From contig CAZYXV010000009.1 of the NCBI GenBank assembly GCA_964651475.1, positions 1 through 64,000 of the forward strand: 64,000 nt of DNA, in the 5' to 3' direction. Below are positions 56,799-64,000 of the stretch, piece by piece. The notes below the pieces were generated by a model. That model was given only the letters and a program-made list of their open reading frames with translations, was not told where the DNA came from and made no database searches. Position 1 is the first letter of the stretch; the number at the start of each line of letters is the position of its first letter. The stretch comes from JBGSMF01 sp964651475 (GTDB taxonomy: Bacteria; Chloroflexota; Anaerolineae; Fen-1058). Both the position numbers and the translations under genes were made by a program.

Positions 56799-59700
56799 TT
56801 AGGCGTTGCGCATTACCACGGGCAGGTAAATCGGAAACACGCCCGTCCGGCTTGGCCCAAGGCTGATTTCGTCAATGTATATTTGCTGTGAGCCGCTTTG
56901 GTTCTTAAAGCCCAATTGCAGTGTGACGGTCTGGCCGCTGAACGCGCTCAAATCATACCACGCGTGAGTCCATTCGCCGGGCGTCAGCGCCGCACTTGGG
57001 GTGATGGCCTGGCTTGCGCTTACAATTCTGATCAACAACTTGTCGTCGGCGCTGCCTTGAACGGCGCGATACAGCCACGAAAGTGTTGGCTGCACCCAGC
57101 CGGCCTGGACTGAGAGAGATTGTGTGACGTAAGGCCAAAAGCCGAGCGTTCCGCCCCCGGCGTTCAGTTCGAGGCCGTAGCGTCCCGTGTGTGCCGCGCT
57201 CATTCCGACGGTTGGGGTAACGCCTGCCCCCACGTGCCAGCCAGATAGATTGCCTGTTTCCCACTCGCCGTTGCTCACTGCCTCGCTCGATGGCGGCAGC
57301 ACCCAGTCCATGACGGTCAGACTGCTATTGACGTTGAGGTTATAACGCGGCGATAACGTTCCAAACCCAGTATGGCTGGCCGTCAGTGTGTACGCGCCGG
57401 TGTTGTTAAAGTATAGCACATACTCGCCGTTGCCACTGCTCCTGGCCGTGTTGAGCGCGGATGGCAGTGCGACGACCTCTGCGTTGTAGATGGGTTGGTG
57501 GCGATTGTTCGTCACTTGCCCTGTCGCCTGCGCGGCGGCGACTGTCGTGTGAGTGTCGCCGGCAGCGGGCAGGTCCGTTTCTACATTGCCGGCCGCGTCG
57601 CGCGCCTCGCTGCGGAAATAATAAGTGTGGCCGGCCGCGCCGCTGTAGCTGGCGCCGGTGGCGATGGTGGCCGACTGCCACGTGGTCCACGTCCCGCTGG
57701 CGCCATCGCGCACCCACACATTATAATTGACAATGCCCGACGCAGCATCCGCGCCGCTCCACGTGACCATAAACGCGCCAACGGAAAATTCGGGCGAGGC
57801 GGCGCAAGACTGCGGCGGTATGGTATCTATTCTAAAAGGCCCGATGTGCGTTGCGCCAATGGCCCAGTTGCCGGCATTGTCTACAGCCCGGATGTGGAAA
57901 TAGCGGTCGCCGTCGGTCAACGCCGGGCTGGTCATTGTCACGACCGTTTCTTCGATATCTTTGGTCGTGTCTGGGACGGTAGCGTCGTCGTCGTCCCACA
58001 CCACCGAATATCCGTCCAGGCCGCTTTCGGTGTCGGCGGCGCCTGACCAGCCCACTTGTACGGTGTTGTCGTTTGACCAGTTGTTGACGGGGTGGCTGCT
58101 GGTCATGGTGACCGGGTTTGTCGGCGGCGTGACGTCGGCGGGCAGCGTGGTGTTGCCCTGCCCATTGTTAGGCAGGCGTATCCTGTAGCTGCTCGTATCG
58201 CTGGCAAAGATCATGGGCGGGGTGGCAAGATTGCCGTTGCCATCCAGCAGCGCATAATACAGGTTAGGCTGGTAGCCGCAGCAAGCGTCACCCCAGGTCA
58301 GCACTGCCTGATTGTTGGCGCGGGTCACAGAGACGTAATAATCACCCACCGGCGAAAGGTTGGATAGATTGGTCACGCCCTTGACAACGCTCAACCCTGA
58401 GTCGAGCACGGCGTATTGGATAAAGGGTTTGGAGCTAAAATAATTGCTCCAGGCCATCACAATGTTGCCGTTGGGCAGTTGAACGGCATCCGGCAGATAA
58501 CCATTGGCCGATGCCAGCGCAGTCAGCCCGGTGAGAATGTTGCCGGCGCTGTCCAGCCGGCCGTAGGAAATCTGGTCGTTGCTTGCAGACAGGGTCAACA
58601 GCACATTGCTGCCCGACAAGAGCGCCAGCCCCGGATTGTAACTGCGCGCGTCGGTGCTAAATCGCGTGGGCGCCTTGACCTCGCCGCCGCTCGCATCGCG
58701 GACGACATACCAGATGGTATTGAACCAGTTGCTCCCATCGTACACATATCTTTCCCAGGCCATCACGAAACGGCTATCCAGGGTGGCTGCAATTGTTGGA
58801 TTATAAAACTGCGGCACGTTGGTGCGCCCCCACAGCGTATTATCGGTCAGACTGGTAGAAGGCACCACCACATCGCCGTCGCTATCTATGACCTTGTAAT
58901 GGATGTTGACATTGTCGTCGGTGTTGGCCTCATTCCAACGATCCCGGCGCCAAACGACAGCCACGTCGCCGTCAGGCGACACGGCCACGGCAGGCGACTC
59001 GTCGTAGGTATCCAGCGTCTCCTCGCTGTGGTCGGTGAATTGCGTGGCGGAGCGCACAACGCTGCCGTGGCTATCCAGCACAGCGTAATACAGTTCTTCG
59101 ACGTAAGCATTGTGGCTGTTTTCGCGCCCTTGATACCACACCTGTACGATATTGCCGTCTGGTGTTGTTGCAACCGCCGGATTGTAGCTGGACGCGCCCG
59201 TGGTCTGATGAGTGGTTTGTTCGCTCGGGCGATACAGGCCCACTTGAGGATACCAGTCCCGCGTGTAACTCTGCGCGAATGGCGCGGGTACAGCCGCCTG
59301 GAACAACGCCACCTTGCTCTTGCTCGGGTCCACCGACGAGCGCACGGTGAGTTGCCCGCTGCTGGATTGTCCCGCTGTGGCGTTTCCTGGCACGGCCACT
59401 TGAACGACGATGGCTTTGGAAGAGCCGGAGGCGATAGAACCGGTATCCACCGCGCTGTCGCCGTCAGTGTCGGTCAACAGCGTGCTCCCGTCGCTTTGGT
59501 AAAGCGTCGTCGTCCAACTCGAACTTGCAAAAAGATCGTAGGTATCTGACCCCAGTTCGCCCGTGTTGCGAACGACCAGGCTGAACTGCGCCGCGGCGCC
59601 CGGCGCGCCAAACTTGCCCGCCATAGCGGGGGTCAGCATCACGCGAGCCGCCGGCGAGGGGCGGTAGAATCGAACCACATCGCCAGATGATGGATGCGCG

Positions 59701-60407
59701 TAGGCGCCAAACGGCGCCAATCCAATCAGGCCGGTCGAATCTTCAATGCCGGCGCCCGCCGTGCCGCAATGGCTGCCATAAGTCATGGTCTGATACTGGA
59801 ATACAACGTCGCCGTTTTCGTGGAGAATGGTTTCAAAGGTATAGGTGCAGTTGGAATCGGAATAGTCTATCATCTGATGCCACTCGATGACAAGGAAGCG
59901 GTTCGGCGTGATTCCCCCATAGAGATAATGAATCTTGTCCGCGTCGTCGCGAAAATGATTCCAGTAAGGCGCGATGACGTTGTTGGGCGTTGACGGCAAT
60001 GGCGTCTGCCCGTGAGTAAAACACCCGCTATAGTTCGGATCGAACGTCAGGACGCCATTGTAGCCCACGTAGACGGTGGAATAGGCTTTTTCGTAAAACT
60101 TGAACGAGAATCCAATCGGCACGGCGGCGAAATCTCCGCAATTGTCGTCTTGCCCTGTGCTGGGACCTCCCGTCGCATCTATCCACGTCATGCTGACGTC
60201 GGTATTATAGATATATCCGAAATCATCTGGCCCGCCTGCGTCTTGCTGAATTTGAATGTGTTCAATATCGTCAAGCGATTCTCGCCGGGGAAGCGGCGGA
60301 GGTTGCGCCCCTTGAGCGGTAACAGGCGCGACGCTGCCTCCCGCCAGGCTGAGCAGCAAAAACAAGCCGATGAAGCAAGCCACTGTGGTCAAGGTAGAGG
60401 ATTTCAT
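56799..60407 (-). CDS. Large secreted repeat protein with C-terminal YLPVVMRN tail
   Basis: 1202 residues. Signal peptide (about 1-33), then a NIDO/lectin-like beta domain with paired cysteines (about 55-230). A CARDB-like region (about 250-350) precedes about 400 residues of beta-propeller-like repeats (SPAVAVSPDGDVAVVWRRD, NGNIVMAWSNY, ... 'A-V-x-x-P-D-G-x-x-V-x-x-W'). Two Ig/FN3-type domains, a carboxypeptidase-regulatory-like domain (ATGQVTNNRHQPIYNAEVVAL) and a C-terminal jelly-roll-like domain follow. The tail GVFPIYLPVVMRNA is a form I associate with exported Chloroflexota proteins. Role unknown; surface adhesion or scaffold is a guess. AAAGGAGA precedes the ATG. Confidence 0.82.
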   Translation of the reverse strand: MKSSTLTTVACFIGLFLLLSLAGGSVAPVTAQGAQPPPLPRRESLDDIEHIQIQQDAGGPDDFGYIYNTDVSMTWIDATGGPSTGQDDNCGDFAAVPIGFSFKFYEKAYSTVYVGYNGVLTFDPNYSGCFTHGQTPLPSTPNNVIAPYWNHFRDDADKIHYLYGGITPNRFLVIEWHQMIDYSDSNCTYTFETILHENGDVVFQYQTMTYGSHCGTAGAGIEDSTGLIGLAPFGAYAHPSSGDVVRFYRPSPAARVMLTPAMAGKFGAPGAAAQFSLVVRNTGELGSDTYDLFASSSWTTTLYQSDGSTLLTDTDGDSAVDTGSIASGSSKAIVVQVAVPGNATAGQSSSGQLTVRSSVDPSKSKVALFQAAVPAPFAQSYTRDWYPQVGLYRPSEQTTHQTTGASSYNPAVATTPDGNIVQVWYQGRENSHNAYVEELYYAVLDSHGSVVRSATQFTDHSEETLDTYDESPAVAVSPDGDVAVVWRRDRWNEANTDDNVNIHYKVIDSDGDVVVPSTSLTDNTLWGRTNVPQFYNPTIAATLDSRFVMAWERYVYDGSNWFNTIWYVVRDASGGEVKAPTRFSTDARSYNPGLALLSGSNVLLTLSASNDQISYGRLDSAGNILTGLTALASANGYLPDAVQLPNGNIVMAWSNYFSSKPFIQYAVLDSGLSVVKGVTNLSNLSPVGDYYVSVTRANNQAVLTWGDACCGYQPNLYYALLDGNGNLATPPMIFASDTSSYRIRLPNNGQGNTTLPADVTPPTNPVTMTSSHPVNNWSNDNTVQVGWSGAADTESGLDGYSVVWDDDDATVPDTTKDIEETVVTMTSPALTDGDRYFHIRAVDNAGNWAIGATHIGPFRIDTIPPQSCAASPEFSVGAFMVTWSGADAASGIVNYNVWVRDGASGTWTTWQSATIATGASYSGAAGHTYYFRSEARDAAGNVETDLPAAGDTHTTVAAAQATGQVTNNRHQPIYNAEVVALPSALNTARSSGNGEYVLYFNNTGAYTLTASHTGFGTLSPRYNLNVNSSLTVMDWVLPPSSEAVSNGEWETGNLSGWHVGAGVTPTVGMSAAHTGRYGLELNAGGGTLGFWPYVTQSLSVQAGWVQPTLSWLYRAVQGSADDKLLIRIVSASQAITPSAALTPGEWTHAWYDLSAFSGQTVTLQLGFKNQSGSQQIYIDEISLGPSRTGVFPIYLPVVMRNA

Positions 60408-60565
60408 GGCCAATCTCCTTTCTACAAACGCGAGATTAATCCAGCGCAACGGTTTGGCTCGTTGCTCGTGATACTGATTGTATCACGAGTGCCCAACACC
60501 GCAAAACCACCCGGCGGCCAGCCTGGCTACTTTTTGCGCGCAAGTATGGTAAAATGTAGGCGCGC

Positions 60566-62962
60566 ATGATCACACGCCAATTTGAAATGACCAAACAAAA
60601 TTCGACCAAGAGCAAAACAAAATCCACTCGCGGCAGGCGACCCCGCCCGCAGATTCAAGTGAGCCTGACGCTTGATCAAAAGCTGGATATTTTGGGGGTG
60701 GCGCTGATCCTGGTGGGCTTTTTGACGCTGGCGAGCCAGTTGTCGTTCAGCCAGGGCGCCGTCACCGCTTTGTGGTTAACCTTCTTGGACAGGGCATTTG
60801 GCTGGGGGGTGTACGCGGTGCCGCTGGTGATGATGGCCGTGGGGCTATGGCTACTGCTGCGAACTTTTGAAAGCGTCCCGCGCCCCTCTGCCGAGCAGAC
60901 CTTTGGATTTGTGGTGTTGTACGTGACCATCTTGGCCACGCTCCAGGCGGCGGCGATGTGGGCATACAACGCCAGCCCGGAAGCCGTCATCGAGGCCGGC
61001 GCGGGCGGCGGGCAACTGGGCGAGGGCGTACGCCAGGCATTGGTCAATGGGTTGGGCAACATCGGCGCAGTGGTGGTATTGTCGGCGGCCTGGTTGATTG
61101 GACTGGTGACTTGCCTGAACATTTCGCCTGGGCGGATTATTGGCGTGGTGGTGACGGCCTGGATGCGCTTGCGTCCCGGACCGCTGCAACAATCACCCCT
61201 CGTCATTAATGGACGGGCGACGAGCGACGAACCATCCCCCGCGGCTAATGGGCAGCGAGCGGCCAGCAGCCAGCAGCGGGCGCCACAACCCCCGCGCGAA
61301 GCGCCCCCGCCCCCATCTCCTCTCCAGCCGCCGCGCATCATTGGCGCGGAAGAATCACCGTTTGCGCCGCCTACTGGCCCGCTCTACCGCCAGCCGCCGG
61401 CGGGGCAGGTCTGGAAGCTCCCCGACGTCGCCGAAATCTTTGAAGTGGGCAACGAAGGGGCAATGTCGGAAGAAGACATTCGCGTCAAGGCCAATGTCAT
61501 CGAAGAGACCTTGCATAGCCTGGGCGTCGAGGGCAAAGTCATCGAGGTCAATCGCGGGCCGGTGATTACCCAGTTCGGCGTTGAGCCGGGCTTTATTACC
61601 GCGCGCGACGGCAAACAAACCAAGGTCAAGGTATCCAAAATCACGGCGCTGGCAGACGATCTGGCGTTGGCGCTGGCCGCCAAGACCATCCGCATCGAAG
61701 CGCCGGTGCCGGGGCGCAGCATCGTGGGCATCGAAGTGCCCAATAGCGAAATCGCCCTGGTCAGCTTGCGCGACGTGATTGAATCAGAGCCGTTTCAAAA
61801 ATCCAAGTCGTCGCTGCGCATTGCGCTGGGCCAGGATGTTTCGGGGCAGGCCGTGACGGCGGACCTTGCGGCTATGCCGCACCTGCTCATCGCCGGAACC
61901 ACCGGCTCGGGCAAGTCGGTGTGCATCAATGCCGTCATCGCGTGCCTGCTGGCCTTTAACACGCCGGACGATTTGCGCTTTATCATGGTAGACCCCAAGC
62001 GCGTCGAGTTGACCACGTACAATGGCATTCCGCACCTGATGGCGCCAGTGGTGGTGGACCTGGAGCGCGTGGTGGGCACACTGCAATGGGTGACGCGCGA
62101 GATGGATACGCGCTACCGCAAATTCGCCAAGGCGGGCGCGCGCAACATTGACGATTACAACCTCAAGGTTGCAGGCAACGCCAGGTTGGCGGCTCGAGCG
62201 GGCAAGGCCGAGCCTAAAAACGGCGAGCCAGACGCCGAGCTCAAGATGCCTTATATTGTGGTCGTCATTGACGAGCTGGCCGATCTGATGATGCTCGCGC
62301 CCGACGAAACCGAGCGCACCATCTGCCGCCTGGCGCAGATGGCGCGCGCCACCGGTATCCACCTGATTATCGCCACGCAGCGTCCCAGCGTGGACGTGGT
62401 GACAGGGCTGATCAAGGCCAACTTTCCGGCGCGCATCAGCTTTGCCGTGGCCTCTTCGGTAGACAGCCGCGTGATCCTGGATCAACCCGGCGCAGAACGG
62501 CTGCTGGGGCGCGGCGACATGCTATTCGTCTCACCCGAATCGGGCCAGCCGCTCAGGCTGCAGGGATGTTACGTAGCCGACCGTGAGTTGCAAAAGCTCA
62601 CCCGCTACTGGAAAGGCATGCGCGGCACAGACATCGGCGCCCCTCCAGAAGAGGCGCACCCCGAGCCGCCCCCCGTCCAGCCGCCGCTGTGGGAAGAGAT
62701 GCGCGCGGCCATGGAAAAAGAACAGGCATCCGGCTCAGACGACGATCTGTTTGAGCGCGCCGTCGAAGTCGTTCGCATGCAAAAAAAAGCGTCCATCTCG
62801 CTGCTGCAGCGCCACCTGCGCATTGGCTACACGCGCGCTGCGCGGTTGATTGACTTGTTGGAGGAACGTGGCATTGTCGGCCCCAGCGAACCGGGCAGCC
62901 GGTGGCGCGAAGTGATTATGACGGGCTACACGGGCGGCACAGGTTCAGGTAAAGTTGTGTGA
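60566..62962 (+). CDS. ftsK: FtsK/SpoIIIE-type DNA translocase
   Basis: 798 residues. A basic N-terminus and four or five membrane helices (about 40-205) are followed by a Pro-rich linker (about 215-275), an alpha domain and the RecA-like motor (Walker A GTTGSGKS near 445; Walker B IVVVIDELADLMM). A C-terminal winged-helix gamma domain follows (EVVRMQKKASISLLQRHLRIGYTRAARLIDLLEERGIVGP). It pumps chromosomal DNA through the septum. A TAAAAT box ends 10 bases upstream of the ATG, so the leader is at most a few bases. A second ATG seven codons in is an alternative start. Confidence 0.95.
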   Translation: MITRQFEMTKQNSTKSKTKSTRGRRPRPQIQVSLTLDQKLDILGVALILVGFLTLASQLSFSQGAVTALWLTFLDRAFGWGVYAVPLVMMAVGLWLLLRTFESVPRPSAEQTFGFVVLYVTILATLQAAAMWAYNASPEAVIEAGAGGGQLGEGVRQALVNGLGNIGAVVVLSAAWLIGLVTCLNISPGRIIGVVVTAWMRLRPGPLQQSPLVINGRATSDEPSPAANGQRAASSQQRAPQPPREAPPPPSPLQPPRIIGAEESPFAPPTGPLYRQPPAGQVWKLPDVAEIFEVGNEGAMSEEDIRVKANVIEETLHSLGVEGKVIEVNRGPVITQFGVEPGFITARDGKQTKVKVSKITALADDLALALAAKTIRIEAPVPGRSIVGIEVPNSEIALVSLRDVIESEPFQKSKSSLRIALGQDVSGQAVTADLAAMPHLLIAGTTGSGKSVCINAVIACLLAFNTPDDLRFIMVDPKRVELTTYNGIPHLMAPVVVDLERVVGTLQWVTREMDTRYRKFAKAGARNIDDYNLKVAGNARLAARAGKAEPKNGEPDAELKMPYIVVVIDELADLMMLAPDETERTICRLAQMARATGIHLIIATQRPSVDVVTGLIKANFPARISFAVASSVDSRVILDQPGAERLLGRGDMLFVSPESGQPLRLQGCYVADRELQKLTRYWKGMRGTDIGAPPEEAHPEPPPVQPPLWEEMRAAMEKEQASGSDDDLFERAVEVVRMQKKASISLLQRHLRIGYTRAARLIDLLEERGIVGPSEPGSRWREVIMTGYTGGTGSGKVV

Positions 62963-62972
62963 CAAAAGACAC

Positions 62973-63001
62973 TTGCCCACCTTGCGTAAATACGCTATAA
63001 T
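62973..63001 (+). promoter_or_regulatory. Promoter of the BMP-family lipoprotein gene
   Basis: TTGCCC (62973-62978), 17-base spacer and perfect TATAAT (62996-63001). The leader of about 135 bases contains TTTCTCTCAATCAGAGAGG, a small hairpin, and a GGAGGAG site 10 bases before the ATG. Confidence 0.65.
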
Positions 63002-63144
63002 TTCACCACAATGCCGCGATTAAATCTCGATTTCTCTCAATCAGAGAGGAGGTGGTCACCCCAAAAAGATGGTTTGTCTTTCCACATCGGTTCGATCTAG
63101 TCTAAAATCCAAATAAAAAAATTCTCTTTGGAGGAGAAGAAAAA

Positions 63145-64000
63145 ATGCGTAAATCACTTTTTGTCACGTTGGCCGTTATTACGGTCCTCTCGCTTGTACT
63201 GTCCGCGTGCGGCGGCGGCGCTACGCCCGTCCCCACTACAGCCCCAGAACCCACCAAGCCGCCTGCGACCACAGCCCCAGAACCCACCAAGCCGCCCGAA
63301 GTCAAGTTCAAGGCGTGCCAGGTGACGGACACGGGTGGTATTGACGACAAGTCCTTCAACGCCACGGCGTGGAAGGGTGTTCAGGATGCGATGAAGGAAT
63401 ACGGCGTTGAGGGCAAGTATCTCGAATCGCAGCAGCAGACGGACTATGACAAGAACATCACCCAGTTCTTGCAGGAAAAGTGCGACATCATCGTGACGAT
63501 TGGGTTCCTGCTGGCGGATGCGACCAAGAAGTATGCCGAGCAGAACCCGGACGTGCCGTTTGCGATTGTAGACAATGCCTATGATCCGGTCATCCCGAAC
63601 GTGTCTGGGCTGACCTTCCAGACGGACGAAGCGGCCTTTCTGGCCGGCTACGTGGCGGCTGGGATGAGCAAGAGCGGCAAGGTGGGAACGTGGGGCGGCA
63701 TCGCCATTCCGCCTGTGACCATCTTTATGGACGGGTTCTACGCCGGTGTGAGCTATTACAACCAAAAGAATGGCACGACCGTCGAAGTGTTGGGTTGGGA
63801 TCCCGTCAAGAAAGAAGGCGTGTTCATCAACAACTTTGAGAGCGCGGAAGACGGCAAGAAGGCGTCCGAGTCATTGGCCGACGAAGGCGCGGATATTCTG
63901 TTGCCTGTGGCTGGCCCGGCAGGTTTGGGCGCGGCGGCTGTGGCCAAAGAGCGCAGCTTGATGGTGATCGGTGTGGACGCGGACTGGTTCAACACCGCGC
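63145..64000 (+). CDS. BMP-family (PnrA/Med-like) substrate-binding lipoprotein, partial at window end
   Basis: At least 285 residues, cut by the window edge. Signal peptide with lipobox LSAC (Cys at about 22), a short Pro/Thr linker with two copies of an 11-residue unit, then the BMP domain (TDTGGIDDKSFNATAWKGVQDA; IVTIGFLLADATKKYAEQNPDVPFAIVDNAYD; FQTDEAAFLAGYVAAGMSKSGKVGTWGG). BMP proteins bind nucleosides for ABC uptake systems, whose permease genes would lie beyond the window. GGAGGAG precedes the ATG. Confidence 0.93.
   Translation, partial: MRKSLFVTLAVITVLSLVLSACGGGATPVPTTAPEPTKPPATTAPEPTKPPEVKFKACQVTDTGGIDDKSFNATAWKGVQDAMKEYGVEGKYLESQQQTDYDKNITQFLQEKCDIIVTIGFLLADATKKYAEQNPDVPFAIVDNAYDPVIPNVSGLTFQTDEAAFLAGYVAAGMSKSGKVGTWGGIAIPPVTIFMDGFYAGVSYYNQKNGTTVEVLGWDPVKKEGVFINNFESAEDGKKASESLADEGADILLPVAGPAGLGAAAVAKERSLMVIGVDADWFNTA
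63238..63296 (+). repeat. Tandem 33-bp repeat in the BMP lipoprotein linker
   Basis: ACAGCCCCAGAACCCACC... occurs at 63238-63263 and again at 63271-63296 (26 identical bases, 33-base period = 11 codons). It encodes repeated TTAPEPTKPP and lengthens the surface linker in whole-codon steps. Confidence 0.85.

Overview
The window is about 60% G+C bacterial DNA. It is packed with genes for anaerobic, ferredoxin-linked metabolism: a 2-oxoacid:ferredoxin oxidoreductase operon, a tungsten/molybdenum aldehyde:ferredoxin oxidoreductase operon and a 1196-residue pyruvate:ferredoxin oxidoreductase. It also carries many Pro/Thr-rich lipoproteins, 7TM sensor proteins, a very large cyclase-AAA-TPR regulator, an Os1348-type small protein and secreted proteins ending in a YLPVVMRN-like tail. 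Together these fit an anaerobic member of the Chloroflexota (Anaerolineae-like). This is an inference from gene content; no rRNA or other phylogenetic marker is present. No phage, plasmid, IS transposase or CRISPR array was seen. The only mobile-like DNA is small non-coding repeats, including one MITE-like element with terminal inverted repeats and a probable target-site duplication.

Layout. 1-390: palindromic repeats. 391-3236 (-): korDABC. 3506-5604 (-): LuxR-type response regulator and GAF histidine kinase, the kinase apparently made from a leaderless mRNA. 6213-6524 (+): RRM protein behind a long structured leader. 6600-9078 (-): ferredoxin, AOR and ThiS/MoaD-like carrier. 9165-9612 (-): broken beta-propeller fragment. 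9761-10297 (+): macro domain. 10553-16735 (+): PFOR, DHOD-like flavoprotein, M32 carboxypeptidase. 16768-19051 (-): quinone reductase-like protein, patatin, lipoprotein. 19260-19344 (-): tRNA-Leu(CAG). 19465-24013 (+): MarR regulator and two half-ABC exporters. 24621-30520 (-): ECF sigma factor overlapping a giant anti-sigma/alpha-2-macroglobulin fusion. 30679-34651: TPR/Pro-Thr-rich membrane protein, a GAF protein with CheA P1-P2 modules but no kinase, and a small membrane protein.

34816-41141 (-) is a catabolic operon: two thiolase-fold proteins, two DUF35 partners, an isoaspartyl peptidase, a stand-alone GroEL-apical-domain-like protein and an acyl-CoA dehydrogenase. 41346-41558 (+) is an Os1348/NHLP-type small protein (RiPP-precursor-like), convergent with a methyltransferase whose tail resembles the same leader family. 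42392-48390 (-) holds the cyclase-AAA-TPR protein and a 7TM-PAS histidine kinase, then mutM. 49395-54113 (+) encodes an M23+M14 double-peptidase lipoprotein, a duplicated-domain lipoprotein and a 7TM-PAS-GAF-PP2C phosphatase whose sensor half is a close paralogue of the nearby kinase. 54506-62962 holds an L,D-transpeptidase, a hotdog+NADAR fusion, dtd, a large secreted repeat protein and ftsK. The window ends inside a BMP-family substrate-binding lipoprotein.

How it fits together. The three oxidoreductase systems would feed a common ferredoxin pool from 2-oxoacids, pyruvate and aldehydes. The acyl-CoA dehydrogenase/thiolase/DUF35 operon would break down an acyl-CoA substrate. Several envelope genes (LysM-L,D-transpeptidase, M23/M14 peptidase, macroglobulin with sigma factor) point to cell-envelope maintenance and defence. 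The most unusual items are the fused or truncated architectures: anti-sigma-macroglobulin with inserted membrane helices, CheA P1-P2 without kinase, orphan chaperonin apical domain, hotdog-NADAR, and the Os1348/methyltransferase pair.
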